Of a DNA stretch of 64,000 nt, positions 53,714 to 62,728 are shown one piece after another. How positions within the stretch are numbered: the stretch's first letter is position 1; the number at the start of each line of letters is the position of its first letter. Source of the DNA: VXNE01 sp963668365 (GTDB lineage: Bacteria > Pseudomonadota > Gammaproteobacteria > Pseudomonadales > Azotimanducaceae); assembly GCA_963668365.1 (NCBI GenBank), contig OY764266.1, forward strand, positions 4,216,001 to 4,280,000. Direction: 5' to 3'. The position numbers and the translations under genes are program-made. Under the pieces are notes generated by a model, which saw only the letters and a program-made list of their open reading frames with translations, was not told the DNA's origin and made no database searches.

Positions 53714-54547
53714 ATGCAGCGAATCACGTACAACGTAATGCGAGAGCACTTGGGCGACGCGCCCATTGTTCGCGAGGTGGAAGTACATGCCACTCCCGAA
53801 GAGTTGGATTCGCTGGAGCGCGATGGGTACCTGGTTCGGGAGGGAGCGATCGAGGGCGGCTGGCTGGAATCGTTGCGGTCGGCCATAGACAGGATGGCCG
53901 AAGCCGAGTGGCCTGAAATTCGACCGTATTCCGAGGATAGCCTTCCCGAGCGTACCTGGGGCGCCATTCTCCGCCACCTGCTTGACAAGGATGAGACGTT
54001 TCACGAGTTGATCGCCTGGCCGCCCGCATTGTCGGTGGCGCGGGCCATGATGGGACCCCTGGTACGCGTGCGGGGTATGCACGCGCGAATAACCTTTGCC
54101 GGACAGGAACCGCAGGACATCCCCTGGCACCAGCACCTTCGTGTCGTCTCCGAACCACTGCCCCGGTGGTTCTCGCAACCGCATGCCATCGACTGCCTGA
54201 TTTACCTGGACGAGTTGAGCGACGAAACAGGCGCGCTGTCAGTGATCCCGGGATCTCACCGCTGGCTCGATCGGGAACCGCCACGGTTGCGCTACGAATC
54301 GTTGCCGAACGAGCAAAAACTTCGAATACCGGCGGGGAGCATGGTGATCATCCACGCCAACCTGTGGCACCGCGCCCTGCCGACGCTGCAAGGCAAACGG
54401 CGCATGATCATACTGTCCTATACGCCCTGCTGGCTGAGGGAGTCGCCCCACGGCGGACCACCTCCCAGGGACGGTTTGACCCAGGACCTGGCCGCCGAGG
54501 GCGACCGGGAGATTCGCGAACTGCTCGGGCTTGTGGGATTCACGTAG
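53714..54547 (+). CDS. Phytanoyl-CoA dioxygenase-family protein with HxH
   Basis: A 277-residue member of the PhyH Fe(II)/2-oxoglutarate oxygenase family. The jelly-roll pattern is visible in ELDSLERDGYLVREGAI, DELSDETGALSVIPGSHRWL (GALxVxPGSH) and IIHANLWHRALPT, with Arg of the 2-oxoglutarate site probably in KRRMIILSYTP. The iron motif is normally HxD. Here the matching run is IPWHQHLRVV, i.e. H-Q-H. The change may alter metal binding or turn the product into a non-standard enzyme. It is 8 bp before the frameshifted SnoaL-like gene. Confidence 0.85.
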   Translation: MQRITYNVMREHLGDAPIVREVEVHATPEELDSLERDGYLVREGAIEGGWLESLRSAIDRMAEAEWPEIRPYSEDSLPERTWGAILRHLLDKDETFHELIAWPPALSVARAMMGPLVRVRGMHARITFAGQEPQDIPWHQHLRVVSEPLPRWFSQPHAIDCLIYLDELSDETGALSVIPGSHRWLDREPPRLRYESLPNEQKLRIPAGSMVIIHANLWHRALPTLQGKRRMIILSYTPCWLRESPHGGPPPRDGLTQDLAAEGDREIRELLGLVGFT

Positions 54548-54555
54548 GAACCCGC

Positions 54556-55325
54556 GTGTCAGACCCGGAAACATCCGCGCTGGCGGTGTACTGGCGGTTC
54601 TTCGAGGTCACCAACAGCCGCGATTCCAAACAGGTCACCGATGCGCTGAACTACCCGCACGTCCGGATTTCTGCCCGCGGCAATCCGAACATCGTCCAGC
54701 ACAGGCAGACGCATGCCGGCAAAATGTCCTTCGATCCGATGATTTCAACCGGATGGGACCATACCGTCGGCATGGAACCCGATGTGCTCCACGTTTCTCG
54801 CCGCGCAAGGTACATATCAAGGGCGGCTGGACCCGATACGACCGTGACGACAGACCGATCATGACCAATAGGGTGACGTACATCGCCACGCTTGCCGACG
54901 GTCGCTGGGGACTGCAATCCCGCTTTGGTACCGACACCGATCTCTTCTGGGGGAAGCCGGAAGATCGCCCCGTTGAAGTTGAGGTGGATCTTGAAAACAA
55001 CGCCAGGAAAGCCGCAAACGCCGTTGCATCTGCACTGAACCTGGTGGGTGTCGATAATCCCGGGGCCGCCCGACATTGCCACTATCCGCTCCTGGTCATC
55101 CATCCCGGCGAAGTTGAGTCGATTGCCGACGGTGAAGCGCTGCAGAAGCGTCTGCCGTCAAGCAAACCGCTGGTGGGCGATGTCGAGGCCATTCAGGTCG
55201 GGGCGACGGGTGTCAACGTTACCTTCCGCGCCACCGTCAACGCGCGCCGCGTGGAAGGCGTATTCCTGGTGAAAGTCGATGATGGCCGGTGGAGCATCAA
55301 AGGCGGATCGTTGATCACTTCATAG
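54556..55325 (+). pseudogene. SnoaL-like gene with one frameshift
   Basis: A GTG at 54556 begins SDPETSALAVYWRFFEVTNS and continues to MEPDVLHVS. Near 54805 the frame changes to PRKVHIKGGWTRYDRDDRP and continues LADGRWGLQSRFG through the end (DDGRWSIKGGSLITS). The two halves look like two successive SnoaL/NTF2-like modules (DxRW strands). One base is missing at the join. It lies between the PhyH-like and GH32-like genes, so all three were probably one operon. A sequencing error is an alternative. Confidence 0.6.
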
Positions 55326-55368
55326 TACGATTCGCACCATCTCCCTGACTCCCTGGAAGGAAACGCCT

Positions 55369-57174
55369 GTGACCGCTGGTGATAAATCCAACCGTATCGA
55401 GAAGAAATCTCCGGTCGAGAGCATCAAGGAATCGGTGCTGGCGACCGTGCAGGACTTCAGCGCGGCCACGGCGGCCGGAGACGTCGAACGGCAGTTGGCC
55501 TTTTACTCCGAAGAGTGGCAAGGCGATTCCGGCAGGACCAAGGCCGACCTGAGAGCGTCCTATCGGGAACAGGACCAGCAAGGTGGCAGCGGGGACAAGC
55601 GCCTTGTCCTGGATGATGCCAAGGTGGTCGTGGAGGGGGATACGGCCACTATCGACCCCATATCGACGCGTTCGTCGGTCGGGGGCGGGTTCTTCCTGTT
55701 CAAAATGAAAAGGGAACCGGACGGCGAGTGGCGATGCGTGTACGCAGCCGGATCCCGCCACGGCGATGTGCGCTCGGAGCAAGCGCGTAGCACCAGGGAA
55801 CGCATCTTGAGCGACCCGGCGCGTCCGGCCTACCACTTCGTCGTGCCGGAAGGCATCGCAATACCGTTCGACCCCAATGGCGCGATTTACTGGAAGGGTC
55901 GATATCACCTGTTCTACATCTTCCAGGACACCCAGCTGGGCAAGCGATCCGACCACTGGGGCCACATGTCGAGCACGGACCTGTTTCACTGGCACCACCA
56001 TCCCACGGGCCTTCTCGAAGGCATGTATAGCGGCAACTGCTTCATCAACAAGGATGGCGTTCCAACGATCTGCTACCACCAGGTCGGCCAGGGCAACGCC
56101 ATGGCCGTGGCCCTCGACGATGATCTGAACGAGTGGAAGAAACTCGACTCGAACCCGATCACACCGAAGACCCGGGAGGGCGACGAGCACCACGGCAAAT
56201 ACCGTTCCTGGGATCCGCATGGTTGGGTGGAGGGCGACACCTACTACGCCATCTTCGGCGGCAAGCGACCGGCCATCGCGAAGTCACCCGCCCTCGAAGG
56301 CGAATGGAAGTACGTGGGCGATCTGTTCGCCCACGGAGTCCCCGGTGTCTCGCTCGACGAGGACGTGTCCTGTCCGGACCTCTTCAAGCTGGGCGACAGG
56401 CACGTGCTTCTCTGCATCAGCCATCGCCTTGGCTGCCGTTACTACGTCGGCGACTGGAGAGACGAGAAGTTCTTCCCCGAATCCCATGCCCAGATGAGTT
56501 GGGTCGACAACGCGTTCTTTGCGCCGGAAAGCCTGGTGGACCACAAGGGCCGCCGCATCATGTGGGCCTGGATTCTCGACGGGATCCGGTTCGGCGTGCG
56601 TCCGAAGTTCGGCTGGTCCGGCACCATGAGCTTGCCGCGGGTGTTATCCCTCGGCGATGACGGTCGACTCCGCATGGATGTCCCCGAGGAAATCGAAGCC
56701 CTGCGTTACGGCGCTCGCAGGATGGGCCCCTTCACGACCCGATCCGGCACGGACCTGGTGGTGGATGGCGTCGCCGGCGACAGCCTCGAGTTGCAAATCG
56801 AGATCGAGGGCGCCGGGGCATCGGCGTATGGCGTCAAGGTGCGCACATCGCCGGACGGCCAGGAAGAAACATCGATCTTCCATGACGCAAAAGGAAACCT
56901 GCTGAAGGTCGATACGCGCCGGTCCGGGCCTCAGGACCTGCCCGGGGCCGTCGAGGCGGCTCCGTTTGAACTGGACGATGGCGAGAGGCTGAAGTTGAGG
57001 ATCTTCGTCGACCGATCCGTCATCGAAGTCTTCGCCAACAGCCGCCAGGCGATCACGCGGCGCGTCTTTCCGTCGCGTCGGGACAGCGTCGGCGTGCGCC
57101 TGTTCTCGAGCGGCGAGGATGCCCGGATTCACGCGATCGAGGCTTGGAACATGACGCCGTCGAATCCTTATTGA
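55369..57174 (+). CDS. GH32-like glycoside hydrolase with N-terminal SnoaL-like module
   Basis: A 601-residue protein. Residues ~15-130 form a SnoaL/NTF2-like module (VQDFSAATAAGDVERQLAFY, GGFFLFKMKREPDGEWRCVY). Residues ~145-420 are a GH32 five-bladed propeller: nucleophile Asp in IPFDPNGAIYWKGRYHLFY, RDP-like SWDPHGW, and DEDVSCPDLFKLG, where the family's EC acid/base Glu is replaced by Ser. The C-terminal beta-sandwich contains LRIFVDRSVIEVFANSRQA, characteristic of GH32. There is no signal peptide. GH32 enzymes cut fructose-containing sugars; the Ser change makes the activity here doubtful. The GTG start has GGAAGGAAA before it. Confidence 0.85.
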   Translation: MTAGDKSNRIEKKSPVESIKESVLATVQDFSAATAAGDVERQLAFYSEEWQGDSGRTKADLRASYREQDQQGGSGDKRLVLDDAKVVVEGDTATIDPISTRSSVGGGFFLFKMKREPDGEWRCVYAAGSRHGDVRSEQARSTRERILSDPARPAYHFVVPEGIAIPFDPNGAIYWKGRYHLFYIFQDTQLGKRSDHWGHMSSTDLFHWHHHPTGLLEGMYSGNCFINKDGVPTICYHQVGQGNAMAVALDDDLNEWKKLDSNPITPKTREGDEHHGKYRSWDPHGWVEGDTYYAIFGGKRPAIAKSPALEGEWKYVGDLFAHGVPGVSLDEDVSCPDLFKLGDRHVLLCISHRLGCRYYVGDWRDEKFFPESHAQMSWVDNAFFAPESLVDHKGRRIMWAWILDGIRFGVRPKFGWSGTMSLPRVLSLGDDGRLRMDVPEEIEALRYGARRMGPFTTRSGTDLVVDGVAGDSLELQIEIEGAGASAYGVKVRTSPDGQEETSIFHDAKGNLLKVDTRRSGPQDLPGAVEAAPFELDDGERLKLRIFVDRSVIEVFANSRQAITRRVFPSRRDSVGVRLFSSGEDARIHAIEAWNMTPSNPY

Positions 57175-57209
57175 GCTACGCGAGGGCTATTTCGCGCACC
57201 AATCGGGAA

Positions 57210-57893
57210 TCACGACAAGGTCTCAGTCCCGGATCGAGCCACGGATGGCTCATCTTCGGTGCCAATCAGAATCAAGTGCTCGTCCGCGAGAACACGGGTG
57301 AGGAAAGCGTTACCTGCGGCTTTCCTTTCGGCGAATTCCTTTGTCGTATACAGGGTCGGGGCGACCCTGCGTTGCAACGTCGTTTCGACGGGCGCTAGCG
57401 CCAAGTAGATGTCCTCGAGTATCACCTGGTCCGCGACGACCAACAAATCCATATCGCTCGCCGCGGTATCGGTGCCCTTTGCGACCGACCCGTACACCAA
57501 TGCCAATGCGATCCTATGGGCGAGCGGCTCAAGGGCCTGGCGGATCGGTTCGACCATAGCAACCGTCTTGAGCACCAGACTACGCAGCTCTTCGAACACC
57601 GGGGAATCGGGATTGGCCTGATGGTGTTTCTGTTTACCGACTCGAGTCACGGTAACCAGACCGCTGGAAACAAGGCGCTGGAGTTCGCGCTGAACGGCGC
57701 CCGAGCCAGACCCGGTCAGTCGGATCAACTCGCTTGCAAAGAAACTCCGGGACGGCTGACCGAACAACAGCGACAGAACACGCTGCTGGGTGGTCGTAAA
57801 GAGCGCGTCGGCAAGGCTCGTCGGCCGATTGACACTCTCCGCCAAGGTCTTGCGACGGGCGGCGCGTGCAACGTCTGTCACTAAAATACCCAT
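57210..57893 (-). CDS. Winged-helix nucleotidyltransferase (MNT-like)
   Basis: A 227-residue protein. The N-terminal half is a winged helix (QQRVLSLLFGQPSRSFFASE, GSGSGAVQRELQRLVSSGLV). The C-terminal half is a minimal nucleotidyltransferase with GSVAKGTDTAASDMDLLVV, the GSxxx...DxD metal motif. Such fusions occur as regulators or as MNT partners of HEPN toxins, but no HEPN gene is adjacent. The ATG at 57893 is taken; 57914 is possible. It is convergent with the GH32-like gene. Confidence 0.85.
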   Translation of the reverse strand: MGILVTDVARAARRKTLAESVNRPTSLADALFTTTQQRVLSLLFGQPSRSFFASELIRLTGSGSGAVQRELQRLVSSGLVTVTRVGKQKHHQANPDSPVFEELRSLVLKTVAMVEPIRQALEPLAHRIALALVYGSVAKGTDTAASDMDLLVVADQVILEDIYLALAPVETTLQRRVAPTLYTTKEFAERKAAGNAFLTRVLADEHLILIGTEDEPSVARSGTETLS

Positions 57894-58024
57894 TCCGGGC
57901 ACATTAGACCCCATTTTGGGTAGGATGCAATCACTGTCCCTCGTACGTGGACCAGGCTATTGCGTGACCTACACCTCGTCGTTCGAATATCCTCACGCAA
58001 ATCGTCGAATCGAGTCAGACAACG

Positions 58025-58717
58025 ATGGCCAGACGTCAAGCGCACCCCATCGTCGCCCTCAGGCGGCTAAGGCAACTGATTGCCGATCCCGAAGACACAT
58101 CGAAGGTGTTCGAGGTTATCCGCGCCGCCTCGGGACCTTCGCTGCGAAGAGGCATCAAGCGCTTCGCTGCTCGGGAAGTGGGCCGCCGGGTACTAGAGAA
58201 CGAGATCGACCTTCTCGACACCATGCGCGATCGGGAACGCCTCGAGGCGCTTCCCTCCGGAACGCTCGGACGCACCTATTACGACTTCATTTATGCCGAG
58301 GCTCTCTCGGCGGATGGCCTGGTCGACGCCAGCATGTCCCGGGCCGGCACCCTTTACGACGAGATGTCTCCGGACATGCGGCGCTATGCCCAGCGATTGC
58401 GCGACCAGCACGACATCTGGCACACCCTGACGCAGTACGGCCGCAACGAACTCGGCGAGGCGTGCCTGCTCGGCTTCACCTACGCGCAGACGCGCAACCG
58501 CGGCATCGGCCTTATCGTGCTTACCGGCGGGTGGAAGCTGTACAAGGCCCTCGGCACACGCGCGTTACGCGCCATCTGGCAGGGATTCCGTTCCGGGCTA
58601 CATGCCTCGTGGCTACCGGGCGAGGACTGGGAAGCGATGCTCGAACTGCCCATCGAAGAGGTCCGCCGGCAACTGGCGATTCGACCCCCGACCGCGTACT
58701 GGGAAGTCGCGGCGTAG
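58025..58717 (+). CDS. Coq4-family protein
   Basis: A 230-residue protein of the Coq4 ubiquinone-biosynthesis family. The zinc motif HDxxH is clear in QHDIWHTLTQYGRNELGEA, of which HDIWHTLTQY is the core. LGRTYYDFIYAEALS is also typical. In eukaryotes Coq4 binds lipid intermediates and has been implicated in C1 oxidative decarboxylation; bacterial relatives are less studied. It is divergent from the nucleotidyltransferase gene with about 130 bp between starts, and convergent with the DUF3800 gene. Confidence 0.85.
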   Translation: MARRQAHPIVALRRLRQLIADPEDTSKVFEVIRAASGPSLRRGIKRFAAREVGRRVLENEIDLLDTMRDRERLEALPSGTLGRTYYDFIYAEALSADGLVDASMSRAGTLYDEMSPDMRRYAQRLRDQHDIWHTLTQYGRNELGEACLLGFTYAQTRNRGIGLIVLTGGWKLYKALGTRALRAIWQGFRSGLHASWLPGEDWEAMLELPIEEVRRQLAIRPPTAYWEVAA

Positions 58718-58724
58718 GTCTCAT

Positions 58725-59492
58725 TTAGCTTCGATTCGGAGAACGGAGGGCACGAGACAAACAGGCCGGACAGGTGCATTCAGAGGAAGGCGACCTGAAG
58801 TGGACAAGCCCGTGAATGACGCCACCGGCGGCGTCGAAGCGAGGGACGATAGGGTCGAAGTACCGGGTGTCACTTTGCTCGTAGCGGCGCCATACGGCCC
58901 ATGCGAGGAGGTCCGCCAACTGGATGATACGGGACGCTTCCGAGTCGACGAACATCGGGACCTCGGCGAGATTGCGGAGGTTGCCCCACCTCGTGCCTCT
59001 TTCCCGGAAGCGTCTCGCCAAACCCTGGAGGGTGTTCTCATAGCTGGATTCGTCCATGACGACGAGGCCGCGTTGCGCCTCTCCGTCACGAGCCCAGATA
59101 CGTTTGAGAAGCAGGTTGAACCTGTTGCAGATTTCCTCGAAGGCGTGCTCCACAGGATCCGCCGGCGCCACCGCTTGTTTGTCCACAACAACAGCGAAGG
59201 CCTTGACTCGACTATGGGCTCGGCTGAGGAGACCGAGGCCGTTCTCGATGATGGTCAACCGCTCTTTCCGGGGAAGGGTTCCCCGCCAAGGTCCTTTACG
59301 GCCATTGGCGATCACGCTGGCGTGCAATTCAATGTCTTGGGCGGGTCCGAGTTTGAGGCCCTCAACGAAATCGTCGATGCTATTGATGAGGTGGTAAATC
59401 TGCCGCTCGAAGACAGCGATGCCAGCGAGAACGAAGTGACGCTCGTTCGGGTTCTGAACGGATCCAGAACCATCAAGGTAAAGGATGTACAT
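58725..59492 (-). CDS. DUF3800-domain protein
   Basis: A 255-residue protein beginning MYILYLDGSGSVQNPNERHF. DUF3800 domains have an RNase H-like fold: first acidic residue in YLDGSG, then ELHASVIANGRKGPW, VVDKQAV, VMDESSYEN and the terminal IIQLADLLAWAVWR. Family members have D/E residues that suggest nuclease activity, but function is unproven. The common pattern is YxDESG; here it is YLDGSG. The ATG at 59492 is chosen because upstream residues lack homology. It overlaps nothing and ends 7 bp after coq4. Confidence 0.85.
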   Translation of the reverse strand: MYILYLDGSGSVQNPNERHFVLAGIAVFERQIYHLINSIDDFVEGLKLGPAQDIELHASVIANGRKGPWRGTLPRKERLTIIENGLGLLSRAHSRVKAFAVVVDKQAVAPADPVEHAFEEICNRFNLLLKRIWARDGEAQRGLVVMDESSYENTLQGLARRFRERGTRWGNLRNLAEVPMFVDSEASRIIQLADLLAWAVWRRYEQSDTRYFDPIVPRFDAAGGVIHGLVHFRSPSSECTCPACLSRALRSPNRS

Positions 59493-59744
59493 AGCGGGTT
59501 GTACGGCGGTGAGGATCAGCCGGGGGGGGCACCTGGCCCCCTGCAGACCGTGCAAGCCACAGCCTTCCCAACCGAATTGTAGAGCGTCCCACGCGCGTAA
59601 CAATGTTGTCAAGGTTTTGTGGTTTTGTGCAGAAGAGAACAGGGGCCTATGGGAACTCTCCATTCGTCACAAGAGAGACTCTTCCCCCCATCAACTTCGC
59701 CGGCCACGGATTTCCGCCCCTGCGATCCTGAGAACCCGATACTT

Positions 59745-61232
59745 CTAACCGCCTCGCGGAAAGCGAAGATCGACTGAACTGTCGGCCGGGGCGGGCCAGC
59801 GGGAAGTCACCACCTTCGGCCGGGTGAAGAAGCGCACGCCCTCGGGTCCGTACATGCTCGTGTCTCCGAATAGCGAATCGTTCCATCCGCCGAAGCTGTG
59901 ATATCCGACCGGCACGGGGATCGGCACGTTGATGCCGACCATGCCGGCCTCGACGTCGTCCTGGAATGCCCGCGCCGTGCCACCGTCGCGCGTGAATATT
60001 GCGGCGCCGTTGCCCCAGCGGTTGTCTCGTATGAGCTGGACGGCTTCGTCGTACGAGTCGGCGCGAACAACGCTCAGCACGGGGCCGAAGATCTCGTCGG
60101 TGTACACGGACATGTCCGTGGTGACGTGGTCGATCAGGGTCGGCGCGAGGAAGTAGCCGTTGCTGTCGAACGCCTTCTCCCGGCCATCGACCACCACCGA
60201 GGCGCCTGCGGACGCACCCTGCCGGATATAGTCAGCTACCCGCTCTCTATGCTCCGAAGTGACCAGGGGACCCATCTCGGCTTCCGGGTCCGTGCCGTCT
60301 CCCACCACCAGGGCGGACATTCGGTCGCGGATGGCGTCCAACAGCGGATCGGCGATGCCGCCCACCGTCACAAGCACCGAGACAGCCATGCAGCGCTCCC
60401 CCGCCGAGCCGAATGCGGCCGACACGGCGGCATCGGCGGCGACGTCCAGGTCGGCGTCTGGCAGCACCACCATGTGGTTCTTGGCGCCAGCCAGGGCCTG
60501 CACCCGTTTCCCGTTCCTGGTGCCGGTTTCGTAGACGTGCTTCGCGACCGGCGTCGAGCCGACGAACGAAACCGCCTGCACGTCCGGATGCTCGAGCAGG
60601 CGGTCGACGGCCACCTTGTCTCCCTGCACGACGTTGAGCACACCATTGGGGAACCCGGCTTCGTGAAACAGCTCCGCCAGTAGCAGCGGCGCCGATGGAT
60701 CACGCTCCGATGGCTTCAGCACGTAGGTGTTGCCCGCGGCGATGGCATTGGGGATGGTCCACAGGGGCACCATGGCCGGAAAGTTGAACGGCGTGATGCC
60801 AGCCACCACGCCGAGGGGCTGACGTATGGTGTAGACGTTGACGCCGCTCGACGCGCCTTCGTTGTACGAACCCTTCAACAGTTCGGCGATCCCGCAGGCG
60901 AATTCGATGTTTTCCAGTCCGCGCCCCACTTCCCCGGCCGCGTCGCTCAGGACCTTGCCATGCTCCGCGGTTAGGGCTCGCGCGAGTTCGTCAACATTGG
61001 CCTCCACCAGGTTCCGGAAGCGGAACATGAGCTTGGTTCGGGATGCGACGCTCTCACGACGCCAGGAGTCAAACGCCGTCCTTGCCGCGGCCACGGCGGC
61101 ATCGACATCCTCCACCGAAGCCAACCCGAGGGCCGCCGTCTTCTCGCCGGTGGCCGGATTGAACACCGGGCTGGTCCGGCCCGATGTCGCGGCCACGCTG
61201 GCACCGTTTATGAAGTGATTGATCTGTTTCAT
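59745..61232 (-). CDS. mmsA: Methylmalonate-semialdehyde dehydrogenase (CoA-acylating)
   Basis: A 495-residue aldehyde dehydrogenase. MmsA converts methylmalonate (or malonate) semialdehyde to propionyl-CoA (or acetyl-CoA), in valine and inositol breakdown. Catalytic Cys is in GSAGERCMAVSV. Other marks are the N-terminal INHFINGASV, VVAGITPFNFPAMVPLW and FFTRPKVVTSRW. The Cys-containing run and the ending fit the CoA-acylating subfamily better than ordinary aldehyde dehydrogenases. Its ATG overlaps the stop of the 48-residue frame upstream (ATGA). Confidence 0.93.
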   Translation of the reverse strand: MKQINHFINGASVAATSGRTSPVFNPATGEKTAALGLASVEDVDAAVAAARTAFDSWRRESVASRTKLMFRFRNLVEANVDELARALTAEHGKVLSDAAGEVGRGLENIEFACGIAELLKGSYNEGASSGVNVYTIRQPLGVVAGITPFNFPAMVPLWTIPNAIAAGNTYVLKPSERDPSAPLLLAELFHEAGFPNGVLNVVQGDKVAVDRLLEHPDVQAVSFVGSTPVAKHVYETGTRNGKRVQALAGAKNHMVVLPDADLDVAADAAVSAAFGSAGERCMAVSVLVTVGGIADPLLDAIRDRMSALVVGDGTDPEAEMGPLVTSEHRERVADYIRQGASAGASVVVDGREKAFDSNGYFLAPTLIDHVTTDMSVYTDEIFGPVLSVVRADSYDEAVQLIRDNRWGNGAAIFTRDGGTARAFQDDVEAGMVGINVPIPVPVGYHSFGGWNDSLFGDTSMYGPEGVRFFTRPKVVTSRWPAPADSSVDLRFPRGG

Positions 61233-61375
61233 GGTTTACGAGTCCTGCAAGTGGAGGGGTTGCGAGGCGTACGACCGTAGTGTGCGTCGTCGTTTCGCAT
61301 ACGCGCGACGATGCGCTCGAAACGTCCCCAGAGATCCCACGCATCGAACCAGTCGACCGTGCGTTTGTCGATCAT
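61229..61375 (-). CDS. Small unidentified protein between 61372 gene and mmsA
   Basis: A 48-residue frame, MIDKRTVDWFDAWDLWGRFE and so on, with no family I recognise. Both ends overlap neighbouring frames by ATGA, the coupling style of genuine operons, which is the main reason to list it. It is aromatic-rich at the N-terminus and basic at the end. Confidence 0.35.
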   Translation of the reverse strand: MIDKRTVDWFDAWDLWGRFERIVARMRNDDAHYGRTPRNPSTCRTRKP

Positions 61376-61647
61376 CGATCGGCAGGCGTCTGACCGGCGG
61401 GCGCCATGGACTCGAGCCGCAGAAGTTCGGCGCGGAATCGGATGTGCTCCTCGACTGCCAGAGCGTCGCCGTGCCGTGGGTTGCCCGCCATGCGCCGCAA
61501 TCGCTCGTTGATCGCGAAGACCTGTTCGAGTATTCGCGGCGGCGGCGGTGATAGTGGCGGGAGATTTGGCTTCCACGCCCCAAGCTGGCGCATCGGCTCC
61601 CGGTCCCTGTCGGTGACGACCGCCCGCATGTTTTTGGTTCGCGCCAT
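61372..61647 (-). CDS. Small unidentified protein
   Basis: A 91-residue frame from ATG 61647: MARTKNMRAVVTDRDREPMR, with a Pro-rich run (PPLSPPPPRILEQVF), then helices to the end. No domain recognised. It overlaps the next small frame by ATGA and reads toward mmsA. A small regulatory protein or antitoxin is possible, but this is conjecture. Confidence 0.4.
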   Translation of the reverse strand: MARTKNMRAVVTDRDREPMRQLGAWKPNLPPLSPPPPRILEQVFAINERLRRMAGNPRHGDALAVEEHIRFRAELLRLESMAPAGQTPADR

Positions 61648-61914
61648 GTTCGGATTATACGATGTTGCTCTGCACACGGCGGGTCCGCGCAGGCATTCCG
61701 CTGCTGTTCGACGGAGTCGCGACGCAACGTTTGGACACGATCCGGAGCCTTTGGCCCGTTCGACTACCGCGCGCCCGCAACGCCCCGAGGACCTCCGACA
61801 GTTGCGAGTCGGAAAGCGGGGATAGGGCCTTGTTCCATGCGCCGCGAAGAAAACCCATAACCTGATCGCCCGCTGGCTGAACGCCGCCGAACGGCACTAC
61901 AGGGAGAACGCTTA
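61648..61914 (+). other. Remnant upstream of the XRE gene
   Basis: The stretch has only short frames. One on the plus strand ends HNLIARWLNAAERHYRENA just before the XRE start, looking like the C-terminus of a helical protein whose beginning is lost. It may be the degraded partner (toxin) of the XRE antitoxin; the match is not good enough to name it. Confidence 0.3.
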
Positions 61915-62328
61915 GTGGACAATGCAGCCAAAGACGCAGCGGAGACCGCCGTTGAACACGGCACCGGCAACGTCTTCGCCGATCTCGGCCTGCCGGACGC
62001 CGACGCGCATCTTCTGAAGGCCGGACTCGTCGCCCGCATCGATGCGATCGTCCGTCGGCGCGGCCTCACCCAGACAGCGGCCGCGCGGCTGCTCGGGCTT
62101 TCCCAGCCCGACGTCTCGCAGCTGCTGCGGGGAGATTTTCGGGAATACTCGCTGGAGCGCCTGCTGCGCCTCCTGACGACGCTCGGCCGCGACGTCGACA
62201 TCGTCATCCGGTGGCCCCGTTCGGCCGACGGCGGCAGGCTGCGGATCGCCGCTGCGGAAACCGGCTTAAGACCGGCGCCGGCCACGACAAGGCGAGTCGC
62301 AGCCGCGAGGCGCAACGGTGTCGCGTAG
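61915..62328 (+). CDS. XRE-family transcriptional regulator (HigA-like antitoxin)
   Basis: A 137-residue protein starting with GTG. The N-terminal run NVFADLGLPDADAHLLKAGL followed by the helix-turn-helix RGLTQTAAARLLGLSQPDVS matches HTH_37-type antitoxins that pair with HigB/RelE toxins. The extended C-terminus (DVDIVIRWPRSADGG) is typical of these. No intact toxin gene lies upstream, so it may be an orphan; see the remnant at 61648-61914. It is convergent with the second antitoxin gene. Confidence 0.85.
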   Translation: MDNAAKDAAETAVEHGTGNVFADLGLPDADAHLLKAGLVARIDAIVRRRGLTQTAAARLLGLSQPDVSQLLRGDFREYSLERLLRLLTTLGRDVDIVIRWPRSADGGRLRIAAAETGLRPAPATTRRVAAARRNGVA

Positions 62329-62398
62329 ACCGTGGACGCCGTTGCAGACCAACGCGCTCCCCTGGCTCCGGCCCCGCCCCGCTCGACGACCAAGAAAG

Positions 62399-62728
62399 TC
62401 AGCGATGCGCCGCCACTTCCCCTCCGGTCGGGTCCAACGCCGCTTCGGCCCGCAATTTCAACCCCAGGGCATCGATCACCCTGAGCACGGTGTCGAACGT
62501 CGGATTGCGTTCCCCCGACAGCGCCTTGTAGAGGCTTTCTCGGGACAGGCCGGTGTCCGATGCCACCTGCGCCATGCCCCTGGCGCGGGCGATGTCGCCC
62601 AACGCCTTTGCGACGAATGCGGCGTCGCCATCTGCCTCCTCGATCGATGCCTCCAGATACGCCGCCATTTCCTCGCGCGTACGCAGGTGCTCGGCAACGT
62701 CGTAGGGTGAAGTAGCGGTCTTTGTCAT
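62399..62728 (-). CDS. Addiction-module antidote protein, HTH type
   Basis: A 109-residue protein. The N-terminus (SPYDVAEHLRTREEMAAYLE) and the central HTH (MAQVASDTGLSRESLYKALS) are those of the antidote family paired with RelE-like toxins. Toxin normally precedes antidote in this family; the toxin here is reduced to a short remnant at 62722-62801. It would normally repress its own operon. Confidence 0.88.
   Translation of the reverse strand: MTKTATSPYDVAEHLRTREEMAAYLEASIEEADGDAAFVAKALGDIARARGMAQVASDTGLSRESLYKALSGERNPTFDTVLRVIDALGLKLRAEAALDPTGGEVAAHR

Noticed and set aside
59515..59532. Run of eight G at 59521-59528 as slippery frameshift site
   Set aside because: It lies upstream of the DUF3800 start at 59492 and outside any supported reading frame.
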